A stretch of 64,000 nucleotides of DNA from Streptomyces sp. NBC_00683. GTDB lineage: Bacteria > Actinomycetota > Actinomycetes > Streptomycetales > Streptomycetaceae. Below the pieces are notes generated by a model. That model saw nothing but the letters and a program-made list of their open reading frames with translations. It was not told where the DNA came from and did no database searches. Below, piece after piece: positions 34,933 to 43,972 of this stretch. A program made the translations under genes and the position numbers. The stretch spans positions 7,812,001 to 7,876,000 of the forward strand of contig NZ_CP109013.1 in the NCBI RefSeq assembly GCF_036226745.1. Reading direction: 5' to 3'. The first letter of the stretch is position 1; the number at the start of each line of letters is the position of its first letter.

Positions 34933-37173
34933 ATGGGGCAACTCATGCATGACGCGCAGTTCACCGGGGTGGGCCGACGTCGCGTCCTCGGCACGGCGGC
35001 CGGGCTGGCCGTCGGCGCGGCGGTCCTGCCTACCACGACGGCGGTCGCGGCGGACTCCGCTCCTACCGCCGCCCGTTGGCGCAGACACGTGGGACGCGTG
35101 ACGATCACCCGGGACGACTGGGGCGTCGCGCACGTGATGGGCGAGAGCGACGCCGACGCCGTCTTCGGAATGATGTACACCCAGGCCGAGGACGACTTCA
35201 ACCGAGTCGAGACCAACTACCTGGTCGCTCTTGGCCGCCTCGCCGAAGCCGAGGGGGAAAGCGCGATATGGAAGGACCTGCGCCAGCGGCTCTATCTCGA
35301 CCACGAGGAGCTGCAGAAGGCACACGCGCGCTGCCCGGCCTGGTTGCGGGCGCTGACGCAGGCGTGGGCGGACGGACTGAACTACTACCTCGCCACTCAT
35401 CCCGAGGTGCGCCCGCGGGTCATCCGCCATTTCGAACCCTGGATGCCGCTGAGCTTCTCCGAGGGCAGTATCGGCGGCGACATCGAGTCCATCCCTCTCA
35501 GCCAGTTCGAAGCCTTCTACAGCAGGCGGACCCTGCCGATGACCGAAGAGGAACTCGGTCTGACGTTCCGGGAACCCACCGGCTCGAACGGCATGGCGAT
35601 CGCACCGAGCCACACCCGTGACGGTCACGCGCTGCTCCTCATAAACCCGCACACCAGCTTCTTCTTCCGCGCCGAGCAGCATGTGACGAGCAAGCAAGGC
35701 CTCAACGCCTACGGCGCCGCCACCTGGGGCCAGTTCTTCATCTACCAGGGCTTCAACGCCGACACCGGCTGGATGCATACCTCCAGCGGCGTCGACAACA
35801 TCGACAACTTCGCCGAGACGATCGTGACCGGCGACGACGGCAAGTACTCCTACCGGTACGGCGACGAGCTGCGCCCCGTGACGACGAAGCAGGTCATCCT
35901 CTCGGTACGCACCGAGGACGGCGGCCAGGAGGAGCGCCGGTTCACTACCTACGCCACGCACCACGGCCCAATCGTCCGCGAGGAGGACGGCAAGTGGATC
36001 GCGTGCGCGCTCATGAACAAACCGGTCGACGCGCTGAAGCAGAGCTATCTGCGCACCAAGACGAGGGACTACGACGAGTACATGGGTGTCGCGGAGCTGA
36101 AGGCGAACAGCTCCAACAACACTCTCTTCGCCGATTCCAAGGGCGACATCGCCTTCCTGATGCCGCAGTTCATGCCGAAGCGTGACGGGCGCTTCGACTA
36201 CCTGAAGGCCGTTGACGGCAGTGACCCGGCGACCGATTGGAACGGCCTGCACAGCCTGGCGAGCATGCCCCAGGCCGTGAACCCGAAGACGGGCTGGGCG
36301 TTCAACACCAACAACTGGCCCTGGACCGCTGCGGGGGACGACAGCCCCGACGCGGCCGACTACCCGCGCTACTTCGACCGGTTCGGCGAGAACCCTCGCG
36401 GGCCGCAGGCGATCCGTGTGCTGAGCGCGCGCAAGGACTTCACCCCCCGGACGCTGATCGACGCCGCCTTCGACCCGTACCTCACCGCGTTCGCCCGGCT
36501 GATCCCCGGCCTCGTCGCCGCCTGGGGCGCCCTGCCCCGGAGTAGCGGGCGCAGGAAGCGGCTGTCCGCCCCGATCGCCCTGCTGCGTGGCTGGGACACC
36601 CGTTGGTCCGCCAAGTCGACCGCCATGTCGGTGGCCGTGTTCTGGGGCGAGGACCTGTGGGCCATGACGGCCCAGGCGGCGGCGGACGCCGGGCTCTCCG
36701 GCTGGGACTACATGGCCGACCGCGCCTCGGACACCCAGCGCCTCGATGCCCTGGGCACGGCAGTGGCCCGACTTGAGCGGGACTTCGGCAGCCAGGAGGT
36801 GCCCTGGGGCGACATCAACCGCTACCAGCGCAACGACGGCGCCATCGTCCAGGAGTTCAGCGACGACAAACCGAGCGTCCCGGTCCCCTTCGCCTCGTCG
36901 CGCTGGGGCTCGCTGGCTTCGTTCGGGGCCAAGAGCTACCCGGGTACGAAGCGGTACTACGGCACCAGCGGTAACAGCTTCGTCGCTGTGGTGGAGTTCG
37001 GGCCGCGTGTGCGCGCCTGGGCGGTGACGGCGGGTGGCGTCAGCGGCCACCCCGACTCGCCGCACTTCGCCGACCAGGTCGGGCGCTACGCGAGCGGTGA
37101 CCTGCGGCGGGTCTACTTCTATCCCGACGAGCTGAGGGGACACGCCGAACGCAGGTACCGGCCGGGCGACTGA
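34933..37173 (+). CDS. Penicillin acylase-family protein (S45, Tat-exported)
   Basis: The protein is 746 aa from 34933; an in-frame ATG at 34945 also fits. The Tat signal is GRRRVLGTAAGLAVGAAVLP. The alpha chain includes VTITRDDWGVAHVMGESDAD and the family QAEDDF. After a spacer, the autocleavage/nucleophile serine lies in PTGSNGMAIAPS, followed by ALLLINPHTSFF. Late beta-chain residues include PWGDINRYQ and FGPRVRAWAVTAGGVSGHPD. Members are N-terminal nucleophile amidases that cleave beta-lactam side chains or acyl-homoserine lactones. Activity here is unknown. It is the last full gene in the island. Confidence 0.9.
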   Translation: MGQLMHDAQFTGVGRRRVLGTAAGLAVGAAVLPTTTAVAADSAPTAARWRRHVGRVTITRDDWGVAHVMGESDADAVFGMMYTQAEDDFNRVETNYLVALGRLAEAEGESAIWKDLRQRLYLDHEELQKAHARCPAWLRALTQAWADGLNYYLATHPEVRPRVIRHFEPWMPLSFSEGSIGGDIESIPLSQFEAFYSRRTLPMTEEELGLTFREPTGSNGMAIAPSHTRDGHALLLINPHTSFFFRAEQHVTSKQGLNAYGAATWGQFFIYQGFNADTGWMHTSSGVDNIDNFAETIVTGDDGKYSYRYGDELRPVTTKQVILSVRTEDGGQEERRFTTYATHHGPIVREEDGKWIACALMNKPVDALKQSYLRTKTRDYDEYMGVAELKANSSNNTLFADSKGDIAFLMPQFMPKRDGRFDYLKAVDGSDPATDWNGLHSLASMPQAVNPKTGWAFNTNNWPWTAAGDDSPDAADYPRYFDRFGENPRGPQAIRVLSARKDFTPRTLIDAAFDPYLTAFARLIPGLVAAWGALPRSSGRRKRLSAPIALLRGWDTRWSAKSTAMSVAVFWGEDLWAMTAQAAADAGLSGWDYMADRASDTQRLDALGTAVARLERDFGSQEVPWGDINRYQRNDGAIVQEFSDDKPSVPVPFASSRWGSLASFGAKSYPGTKRYYGTSGNSFVAVVEFGPRVRAWAVTAGGVSGHPDSPHFADQVGRYASGDLRRVYFYPDELRGHAERRYRPGD

Positions 37174-37739
37174 GAGAGCGGGCGGTCCGAGCGGAGGAGG
37201 GCGGTGTGTACGTCGCCCTCACCTGCGCCGGCGGTCAGGCGTCGCCGCGGCTTCGAACCGGCCCCGGCCCTCGAACCGACCGCGGCGCCCGACGGGCCGA
37301 CATGGCCAGGTGTCCTGGTCAATCCTCGTCGCGCCAGGTGGACGGTGATGTCGGCGGCCATCTCGAACCTGTCCGGCAGGACCCGCATGATCTGGCGGAA
37401 CGCTTGCTCCCGCTCCGCCGTCGGCAGGACCAGATAGGCCGAGACGGTTGAGAGATGACTAACCTAGGCACTGTTTCTCGGATCACGTTCTGAGCCAGAT
37501 GACAAGGGCTGCGAGTGTGACGGTGCCGAGGTAGATGTAGGCGCGCGAGGTTGCCTGCGAAGTCCGGAGATTGACTACGGTCTGTGACTTCTGCTTGCCA
37601 TTGCATCGTCCTTCTTGTTTCGTGTCGAGGTCTTGTCTGCCTGGTCAACCGCACCGTTCAGTTCCGGTGCTGGTTCCGTGCTGACTTCCGGACTGCTGAT
37701 GAGGCAAAACCGCAGGTCCTAGCCCCGTCCGGATGAGTT
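37174..37739. other. Right end of accessory island
   Basis: No complete gene is present. It contains a transposase-like C-terminal fragment, GTGCTGGTT/GTGCTGACT elements (37666-37684), and GGCAAAACCGCAGGTCC (37702-37718). The last is roughly the reverse complement of the motif at the island's left edge. The 235-bp repeat begins at 37740. Confidence 0.5.
37483..37593 (-). pseudogene. Possible transposase C-terminal remnant
   Basis: The frame QKSQTVVNLRTSQATSRAYI then YLGTVTLAALVIWLRT ends at TGA 37483. The ending resembles tails of IS transposases such as IS5-type ones, which close with a hydrophobic helix. No catalytic part remains. Low confidence. Confidence 0.3.
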
Positions 37740-37832
37740 GTCGTACCACTCCACAGTGGTCCCGACGAGGCTCGCCGCGACGACGCGGCGGAGGTTCGAG
37801 GGGGGTGGGGGAGCGGTTGCTGGGGCGGCCAT
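37740..37832 (-). pseudogene. MFS transporter 5' stub (31 codons)
   Basis: The same N terminus (MAAPATAPPPPSNLRRVVAA through VEWYD) as the full MFS gene at 24558, cut off at 37740 where the island sequence begins. It carries the promoter copy but not the gene. It was produced by the event that created the flanking repeat. Confidence 0.85.
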
Positions 37833-37974
37833 GGATACCACTTCCGGACGGTTGGCGGGGACGTTTCCGTGTCGCCATACCGTAGGAAGGGGCAGGTCAG
37901 GGGCGTATGTGGCGGGACACCATAGTTCGGGTGGGCGGTGTGCGGGCTGCCGCTACGGGGAGGTGCTGCGGACC
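37740..37974. repeat. Island-flanking direct repeat, copy 2
   Basis: Copy of 24466-24700 in the same orientation, offset 13274 bases. It includes the MFS start region and upstream sequence. Weaker similarity to the left copy continues to about 38031. Confidence 0.93.
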
Positions 37975-38155
37975 ACTTCTCCGCGTTGCGGGGTCGGCGG
38001 GAGAGGGCTGTCCGGGTTGCACTGTTCGGCGCCTACGGGTGGCCGTGGAGCCTCTCCCCGTCATGAAGCGCGATTCGGGCGCGCTCCGAAGTGCGGCAGC
38101 CGGACAGGGCGGGCGTCATATGCCTATCCGGGGAAGTGTTGAGCAAGCGCTTTCG

Positions 38156-38171
38156 CGAGGTCTAGACCACT
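38156..38171. promoter_or_regulatory. DasR-like operator (dre-type)
   Basis: CGAGGTCTAGACCACT matches the DasR consensus ACTGGTCTAGACCACT at 13 of 16 positions, with the perfect GGTCTAGACC core. It lies 59 bases before the HutC-type GntR gene. It may be bound by DasR (a GlcNAc-phosphate sensor) or by the neighbour itself, which belongs to the same subfamily. Confidence 0.55.
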
Positions 38172-38230
38172 GATACTTTTCATCGCGTGTCCCGCGTGAC
38201 GTATACACATTCCGTGATGTGAGGTCAGTT

Positions 38231-39004
38231 GTGTCCCAGTCCCATGCTCCCGCCGTGCAGGCGTTGCCCGCCTACTTACGCATCGCGTCCCACCTCGCCC
38301 AAGAGATAGGGGCCGGTCGATTGCCGCAAGGAGAGAAGATCGGTCCAGAGCGTGCCCTGGCCGGGCAGTATGGAGTCAACCGCGGAACAGTACGCGCCGC
38401 GCTGCATCATCTGCGTCAGCAGCGCCTGGTCGTGACCGACTCCCGCGGCACCCGTGTGGCAGCTCGGGAGCAGCACGGATCTGCCACCGGCGGAGAGTCG
38501 ATGGAGCCCGAATTGGTTGAGGCTGCGTTCCCTGGAGTCGAACTGGCCCGGGGGTTGCTCCACGTCGTCCCGATTCCGCAGTCCGTGGTTCCAGTCCTCG
38601 GGCTGGAGCCCAGAAGCCCGGTGCTCGTCTACCGGTCCCTGTCCACGAGCGGCTGCGGAGATCGTGGATGGGACACCACCACCTACTTCACTCCAGCGAC
38701 AGTTGCGGAGGTCCCTCAACTGGCCCGCTATGTTTCGCGCATACCTGTCGCCAACCCCGACCTCAGGCTGCTCCGTCACTGGATGGAGGAGGCGGGTCTC
38801 GCCGTGGCGGTCAACGAGTCGATCACCTTCACACGGCCTGAACCGCACGAACCCGAGCGCCAAGCGCTGACCGTGGCCGTCCGCCGCCGGCTGTCGGACC
38901 AGAACAAACGACTGCTTGCTCTCACGGACATCGAGTTCTCACAGGAATGGAGGAGAATCACGCTCCATCATGCCTCCGCTACCCGTCCGCACGTGGGAAT
39001 GTGA
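38231..39004 (+). CDS. GntR family regulator, HutC subfamily
   Basis: The protein is 257 aa. The GTG at 38231 (VSQSHAPAVQALPAYLRIAS) is preferred over 38219 because GAGG sits seven bases upstream. Winged helix: LPAYLRIASHLAQEIGAGRL, GPERALAGQYGVNRGTVRAA. The C-terminal UTRA-like domain includes LGLEPRSPVLVYRSLSTSG and WDTTTYFTPATVAEVPQLA. The ligand is unknown. The dre-like site upstream suggests autoregulation or control by DasR. It sits just outside the right island repeat. Confidence 0.88.
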   Translation: MSQSHAPAVQALPAYLRIASHLAQEIGAGRLPQGEKIGPERALAGQYGVNRGTVRAALHHLRQQRLVVTDSRGTRVAAREQHGSATGGESMEPELVEAAFPGVELARGLLHVVPIPQSVVPVLGLEPRSPVLVYRSLSTSGCGDRGWDTTTYFTPATVAEVPQLARYVSRIPVANPDLRLLRHWMEEAGLAVAVNESITFTRPEPHEPERQALTVAVRRRLSDQNKRLLALTDIEFSQEWRRITLHHASATRPHVGM

Positions 39005-39146
39005 CGCTGGGTCGAATGCGGCCTGCGTCCCGACGCCGGCATCCAGTACGAGCCTCAGTGCGGCTTGCCAAGGCGTTCCGACCACTACTGGCGGGGCCAT
39101 TCCGTATAGCTTCGTCAGGCGTAGAGGTCCGCCATCAATTGCGGGA

Positions 39147-39335
39147 TTACTGAGCGACGTCTGAGGTTCCTGCGGCGGGTGAGCGGTCCGGGGCGGGTGG
39201 GGCGGACGGGTTGACGGTGAGGGTCAGCAGCGTTGCGGCGAGCGCGCTCGCTCCGACCAGCCCGGCGGCGAGCTGCCGGCGGGATCGGCGGGTGGCGCCG
39301 GGGCCGGCCTTGCGGGGTCTGCGGTGACGTGCCAT
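39147..39335 (-). CDS. Small membrane/secreted protein, 62 aa
   Basis: MARHRRPRKAGPGATRRSRR is a strongly basic N terminus, followed by one helix (LAAGLVGASALAATLLTLTV) and a Pro/Ala-rich external tail (NPSAPPAPDRSPAAGTSDVA). An AGGGAA site precedes the start. It lies 14 bases after the ferric reductase-like gene and is probably cotranscribed. Related operons often carry an FMN-binding protein here; this looks too short for that and may be its truncated remnant. Confidence 0.6.
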   Translation of the reverse strand: MARHRRPRKAGPGATRRSRRQLAAGLVGASALAATLLTLTVNPSAPPAPDRSPAAGTSDVAQ

Positions 39336-39349
39336 GAGGTTCCCTGCCC

Positions 39350-40780
39350 CTAGTAGATGAAGTTCTCGGAGTGGATGCGCTCGGCGGGAACGCCCGCCCT
39401 GGTGAGCGCGGCGGTCGCGGCGTCCGCCATGCCCGGCGGCCCGCACACATACACGTCGTATTCGGCGAGGTCGGGGAACAGAGTGCGCAGCGCCTGCGGC
39501 GCGAGCGGGTCGAAGGAGGCGTCGGAGGGCCCGAGCAGATAGTGGAGCCCGGCCTGCCGGGTGCGGGCGATGGCCTCCAGCTCCTCGCGCAGGACCAGTT
39601 GGGCTGCGTTGTTCGCACGGTAGAGGAGCGTGATGTCGCCGGGGCCGCCCGGCAGCGTCTCGAACAGTGCCCGCATCGGCGTGATGCCTACACCGCCCGC
39701 GATGAGCAGCACCTTGTGCCGCGTACGGCGGTGGGCGGTCATCGCCCCGAACGGACCGGTGGCCAGCACCCGGGTGCCCGGCTTCAGCCGCCGTATCCGC
39801 CGGGTGTGGTCGCCGATCGCCTTGACTGTGATCCGCAGGGTGTCGTCGCGGACGGGCGCGGAGAGTGAGAAGGGCAGCGCGGTGCGCCAGAGCCTGCGCT
39901 GGAGGAAGCGCCAGCGGAAGAACTGGCCGGATTCGGCCTGGAGTTCGTCCAGGCCGATGCCCTGCATGACGACGGAGACGACATCCGGGCCCTCACGGCG
40001 AACCTCGAGGACGCGCAGGCTGTGGCGCAGCGCCTGGAGCGCGGGCACGACGCCCCGGTACCAGAGCAGCAGCACCGCGACGGTGGCGTGCAGCATCGAC
40101 CACACCCAGACAGCAAGGACACTGCCCGCGATGTCGGGCCCCACGAGCTGATGGGCGAAGGCAAGAGCGGCCACCAGATAGGTGAGCAGATGCACGGCCC
40201 GCCAGGTCTCGTGCGAGATGCGCCCGCGTACGGCACGCGCGGAGGTGACGCCGATGACGGCCAGGAGCGCGGTGCCGAGAGCGGCGGCAGCGATCCCGTC
40301 GTATCCGAGCAGGTCCCTCACGGCGGAGAAGAGGTCGGTGCCGGTGTGGGCGGCGTATCCGCACAGCGCGAGGACCATGTGCGCCAGGCACAGTGTGAGG
40401 ACATGCCGTCCGCCGCGCCCGTGGTACCGCGCGAGCCGGTCGGCTCCGACGCCGTGTTCGATCGCGGGCACGCGCGCCATGAGCAGCAGCATGACGAGCA
40501 CGCCGTAACCGGCGAGCAGACCGGTCAGATGGGCGGCGGTCGCCAAGAGCGCGTCGAGCCGCGCCGAGGGCTCTACTTGGGCGGCCCAGAGAGCGACGAC
40601 GCCTGCGGCACCGCCGCCGAGCGCCGCCTTCAGACCGTGTGGCGACACACGCGGGGGCGGCGCGGGTTCCGGTACACGGGTGCGCGCTTGAACCCGTCCC
40701 TTCGGTTGCTGCGTCGCCAGATACGCCGCCAGTGCCGGGGATTCAGCAAGCCGGGGATTGTCAGTAGCCTCGATCGTCAC
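39350..40780 (-). CDS. Ferric reductase-like transmembrane flavocytochrome
   Basis: The protein is 476 aa. After a cytosolic N terminus, about six helices include haem-ligand histidines (HVLTLCLAHMVLALCGYAAH; HLLTYLVAALAFAHQLVG). The FAD-binding beta-barrel contains GQFFRWRFLQ and LPFSLSAPV, and the NAD(P)-binding domain has LLIAGGVGITPMRALFE and DVYVCGPPGMADA. It transfers electrons from NAD(P)H across the membrane, possibly to a periplasmic flavoprotein. The gene ends FIY. The stop is 14 bases before the small membrane gene. Confidence 0.9.
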   Translation of the reverse strand: MTIEATDNPRLAESPALAAYLATQQPKGRVQARTRVPEPAPPPRVSPHGLKAALGGGAAGVVALWAAQVEPSARLDALLATAAHLTGLLAGYGVLVMLLLMARVPAIEHGVGADRLARYHGRGGRHVLTLCLAHMVLALCGYAAHTGTDLFSAVRDLLGYDGIAAAALGTALLAVIGVTSARAVRGRISHETWRAVHLLTYLVAALAFAHQLVGPDIAGSVLAVWVWSMLHATVAVLLLWYRGVVPALQALRHSLRVLEVRREGPDVVSVVMQGIGLDELQAESGQFFRWRFLQRRLWRTALPFSLSAPVRDDTLRITVKAIGDHTRRIRRLKPGTRVLATGPFGAMTAHRRTRHKVLLIAGGVGITPMRALFETLPGGPGDITLLYRANNAAQLVLREELEAIARTRQAGLHYLLGPSDASFDPLAPQALRTLFPDLAEYDVYVCGPPGMADAATAALTRAGVPAERIHSENFIY

Positions 40781-41053
40781 CCGGCGAGACTAAAGGCGCA
40801 GGACCAGGGAAAAGAGGCTGGTCAGACGCCCATCCGGGTTCCTTAAGGTCCCCTTGAGGATCCGCTGACCGCTGATTAAGCCGAGGGCAGATGGCTTGTG
40901 GTTGGTTGCCCGCGGTGGCCGGCTCTAGGTGGCCGCCCTGGCCGCACGGCGACTCGACCACTGAGTCTCGATCCGCCACTCCTGGCGCGTGACACCGACC
41001 GGGGCGGGCCTGCGCGGCACGCCCCGGTCCGAGTGGGCGGACGGAGCGGACTG
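40781..41053. other. Intergenic region upstream of the flavocytochrome gene
   Basis: There is no ORF with support here. It should contain the promoter of the flavocytochrome gene and the end of the phosphatase transcript. No strong hairpin seen. Confidence 0.4.
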
Positions 41054-42577
41054 TCAGGCGACCCAGACGTTGTCGACGGTCCAGTACCAGTTGTTGCTGC
41101 CCGAATAGCGAAAGCGGATCTGGACGTCGGTGGCACCCGCCGGGACCTGCAGCGGGATGTTCTGCCACTGGGCGACGCTGTCGGCGCTGAAGCTCTTCAC
41201 CACGGTGGGCGTTCCGCCGTTGTAGGAGACAAGCACCTCGGCCTTCTGGCCCGTCTCCTGGCGGTAGTGCGTCTGGAATCGCAGGGACCGTGAAGTGCCG
41301 CCCCCGACTGTCCACTTGGGGCTGACGAGCGTCGAGTCGTACGAGCCGGTGAAGGACTTGTCGGCCCACTCGTCGGAGTCGGCCACCGCGAAGACGTCAC
41401 GCGAGCGGACGCCCAGCTCACGCCACTGGTCGCGCTCGGCCTGGCTCCAGAACTCGTCGGTGGCGAATGCCCAGCCGCGCCACTCGGTGACCCCGCCGGT
41501 GCCCATCTTCGAGTTGTCGACCGACCAGCCGCTCGGCGCGGTGTGCGTGAAGCCCTTCACGCCGGCCGGGCTGCCGGTCTCGTCGACACGCGCCTGGAGC
41601 TGCGGCCGCAGCGCGTCGAAGGCGTCGTTGTCCGGGGCGTCCAGAGGGGTGCCGTCCACCGCGCTCGTGGAGACCCCGAGCTGCTTCAGGGCGGTGGCGG
41701 CAACATCCACCAGTCGTACGTCATGGCGAACAGAACCGGGCGCGATGCCCGCGCCCTTGGCGATGACGAAGGTGCCGCGCTCCTTGATGCTGGAGCCGCC
41801 GTGGCCGCCGCCGTCGGTGTGGCCGTGGTCAGTGGTGACCAGGATCTTCCAGTTCTCCTGGGAGTACGTCGGCCGGGATGTGACTCCGGTGAGCACCTGA
41901 CCGACGAGCGCGTCGACCCTGGCGATGGTGTCCAAGTACGCCTGGCTCGCGGCGCCGGAGCCGTGGCCGGTCGCGTCGATCTCGCCCAGGTAGACGAACG
42001 CCGCGTCCGGGTTGCCGTTCTTCAGCTCCGCGGCTGCTGCGGAGGCGATCTTCGGGTCCTCGTTGCGGTACCCGTTGGCGTCGCCCTTGAGGCTCAGCCG
42101 CTTGTCGACCTTGGCGGAGAAGATCGGGCCGTTCTGGTCGGTGGAGGTGATGGGCTCCCAGTCAGCGGCCGCATAGGTGTTGAGCGCCGGGTCGGCGTTC
42201 TCCATGCGCGTCAGGAAGTCGGGGTACGTGCCGAACTGCTTGCCCGTGAAGGAGTTGTCCTTCACTCCGTGCTTGTCGGGCCAGACACCCGTGGCGATCG
42301 TCGACCAGCCGGGTCCCGAAGAGGTGGCGGCCATCGGAGGGGCGTAGAGCTTGCTCTCCGCCGTCAGGCCCTCGGCCATCAGCCGCTTCAGGTGGGGCGC
42401 GTCGGCCGCCTTCACCCGGTCGAGATTGACTCCGTCGAGCCCGATGACAAGGACTTTGTCGGGGCTCGCCGCTGCCATGGCGGGGGCGGAAAGCTGGGTG
42501 GATGCTGCGAGCAGTGCGACCGCGATGGCGGACACCATGAGGGTACGACGGCGGTGTCCGGGCAGAGATATGGGCAC
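41054..42577 (-). CDS. Secreted alkaline phosphatase-superfamily hydrolase
   Basis: The protein is 507 aa from GTG at 42577 (VPISLPGHRRRTLMVSAIAV), five bases after GGAGG. A signal peptide ends near ASTQLSAPAMAAASPD. The catalytic domain is of the nucleotide pyrophosphatase/phosphodiesterase type: VLVIGLDGVNLDRV, a nucleophile in ATSSGPGWSTIATGV, GEIDATGHGSGAAS, and metal site LVTTDHGHTDGGGHGG. A C-terminal beta-sandwich (SRSLRFQTHYRQETGQKAEV; NNWYWTVDNVWVA) probably binds carbohydrate or surface. Substrate unknown. Confidence 0.9.
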   Translation of the reverse strand: MPISLPGHRRRTLMVSAIAVALLAASTQLSAPAMAAASPDKVLVIGLDGVNLDRVKAADAPHLKRLMAEGLTAESKLYAPPMAATSSGPGWSTIATGVWPDKHGVKDNSFTGKQFGTYPDFLTRMENADPALNTYAAADWEPITSTDQNGPIFSAKVDKRLSLKGDANGYRNEDPKIASAAAAELKNGNPDAAFVYLGEIDATGHGSGAASQAYLDTIARVDALVGQVLTGVTSRPTYSQENWKILVTTDHGHTDGGGHGGSSIKERGTFVIAKGAGIAPGSVRHDVRLVDVAATALKQLGVSTSAVDGTPLDAPDNDAFDALRPQLQARVDETGSPAGVKGFTHTAPSGWSVDNSKMGTGGVTEWRGWAFATDEFWSQAERDQWRELGVRSRDVFAVADSDEWADKSFTGSYDSTLVSPKWTVGGGTSRSLRFQTHYRQETGQKAEVLVSYNGGTPTVVKSFSADSVAQWQNIPLQVPAGATDVQIRFRYSGSNNWYWTVDNVWVA

Positions 42578-42993
42578 GAGCGCCTCCATGGGGGTCGTGG
42601 CGATGGGCCCGGTCCGCGACCCAACTGGGCCTCGGACCAAGACCGTTACCTTGGCGCTGGTGATCGGCGCTGTCCAGAGAGTGAACGCACGCGGTGGATT
42701 CGGAGTGACCGGTCAGCTTCCGATGGCCGACTTCCAGGCGACGATGGTCTCGGTGCACCTGGCCCGCGGCCAAGCCTCGGAGGCGGTCGCCCTGATCCCG
42801 ATTGGGGCCGCGGCCCGGTACACGAACCGCCGTGGCGGGCCGCAGCGATCAGCGGCCGTCGTCAGCTCCCGGGCCGGCGTGACCGCGGGTAACAACTCTG
42901 CTGCGCAAGGCTGTTCATCTGTACCTCAAGGGCTCACCATTCTTCTCACTGCTCGTGTTGAACACTCGTGGGTAACAAGAGTGAGGGGAATCC
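42578..42993. other. Divergent promoter region, no gene
   Basis: It separates the phosphatase and lipase genes. No convincing ORF is present. Promoters for both presumably lie here; I cannot name boxes with confidence. Confidence 0.5.
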
Positions 42994-43704
42994 GTGCCGA
43001 CGGTCCGCACCAGAATCGCTCCGCTCATTTCCGCCGTACTGCTCGCCCTGGCGGCCGCGCTCCTCATCCCGCCCACCGCCTCGGCAGCGCCACCGGAGCA
43101 TGCCGCAGCCGCCCGGAACCCGGTGATCTTCGTCCACGGCTACAACGCCGACCCTGGCGTGTGGGGCGGCCTGCGCGACGAATTCAAGGCCGACGGATAC
43201 ACCGATGCCGAGCTGTTCTCCTGGGGTTACGACAGCAGCAACTCGGTGAACGAGGTCCTCGCCGGCGAGTTCGACTCGTACGTCGACGAGGTCCTCGCGC
43301 AGTCGGGTGCCACGAAGGTCGACGTGGTCGCCCACTCCTTCGGCAGCCTGGTCACCCGCTGGTACGTGAAGTTCCGCGGCGGCACCTCGACGGTCGACGA
43401 CTGGGTCTCGCTCGGCGGTCCGAACCACGGCACGTACATCTCCTGGGCCTGTGTGATCTGGGACCAGGCATGCCGTGACATGAGCCCGGGATCGTACGTA
43501 CAGGACGAACTCGCCGACGGTGACGAGACGCCCGGCTCGGTCGACTACGCGACTTGGTGGTCGAACTGCGACGAGGTCATCAACCCGGACAGCAGCGTGC
43601 TCCTCAGCGGCGCGACCAACAACGCGGCCGGCTGTCTGGACCACAACGAACTGCTCGGCGACGACGGTGTCTCGCAGGGCGTGCGCGCCTTCCTGGCCTC
43701 CTGA
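42994..43704 (+). CDS. Secreted lipase (class 2 / EstA-type)
   Basis: The protein is 236 aa with a GTG start after AGGGGAA. The signal peptide ends about TASAAPPEHA. The alpha/beta hydrolase includes oxyanion strand VIFVHGYNADPGVWG, nucleophile elbow VVAHSFGSLVTRWYV, and the late DHNELLGD histidine. Four cysteines (AC, AC, NC, GC) suggest two disulfides, as in streptomycete extracellular lipases. It probably acts on triacylglycerols or short esters. Confidence 0.9.
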   Translation: MPTVRTRIAPLISAVLLALAAALLIPPTASAAPPEHAAAARNPVIFVHGYNADPGVWGGLRDEFKADGYTDAELFSWGYDSSNSVNEVLAGEFDSYVDEVLAQSGATKVDVVAHSFGSLVTRWYVKFRGGTSTVDDWVSLGGPNHGTYISWACVIWDQACRDMSPGSYVQDELADGDETPGSVDYATWWSNCDEVINPDSSVLLSGATNNAAGCLDHNELLGDDGVSQGVRAFLAS

Positions 43705-43920
43705 GCGCAGGCACCCGCCGGTCCGGCTCCGCCCCTGAGCGCGAGCTACGGCCGGTCGGCGGCGGGGCTGCGCCGGTGCTGGGCGGGGGACGTCGCGGTC
43801 CGCTTGCGCTGTGGAGTGGCGCCTTGCGTACAAGGAGGGCTGTGGCGTCACAGCCGTGGGACGGCCTGGCTCGTATGCTCGACCAGTTGCGATCAGCACG
43901 TTCTTGAGCCGGATCGGTGA

Positions 43921-43969
43921 CCGGTCCGCCCGGGGCAGGTCGTCCTGCCGCTGCTCCCGGGCGGACCGG
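43921..43969. terminator. Bidirectional hairpin terminator
   Basis: A perfect 14-bp outer stem (43921-43934 with 43956-43969, CCGGTCCGCCCGGG) with an inner 5-bp stem lies between the convergent lipase and glycosidase genes. Confidence 0.8.
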
Positions 43970-43972
43970 ATC

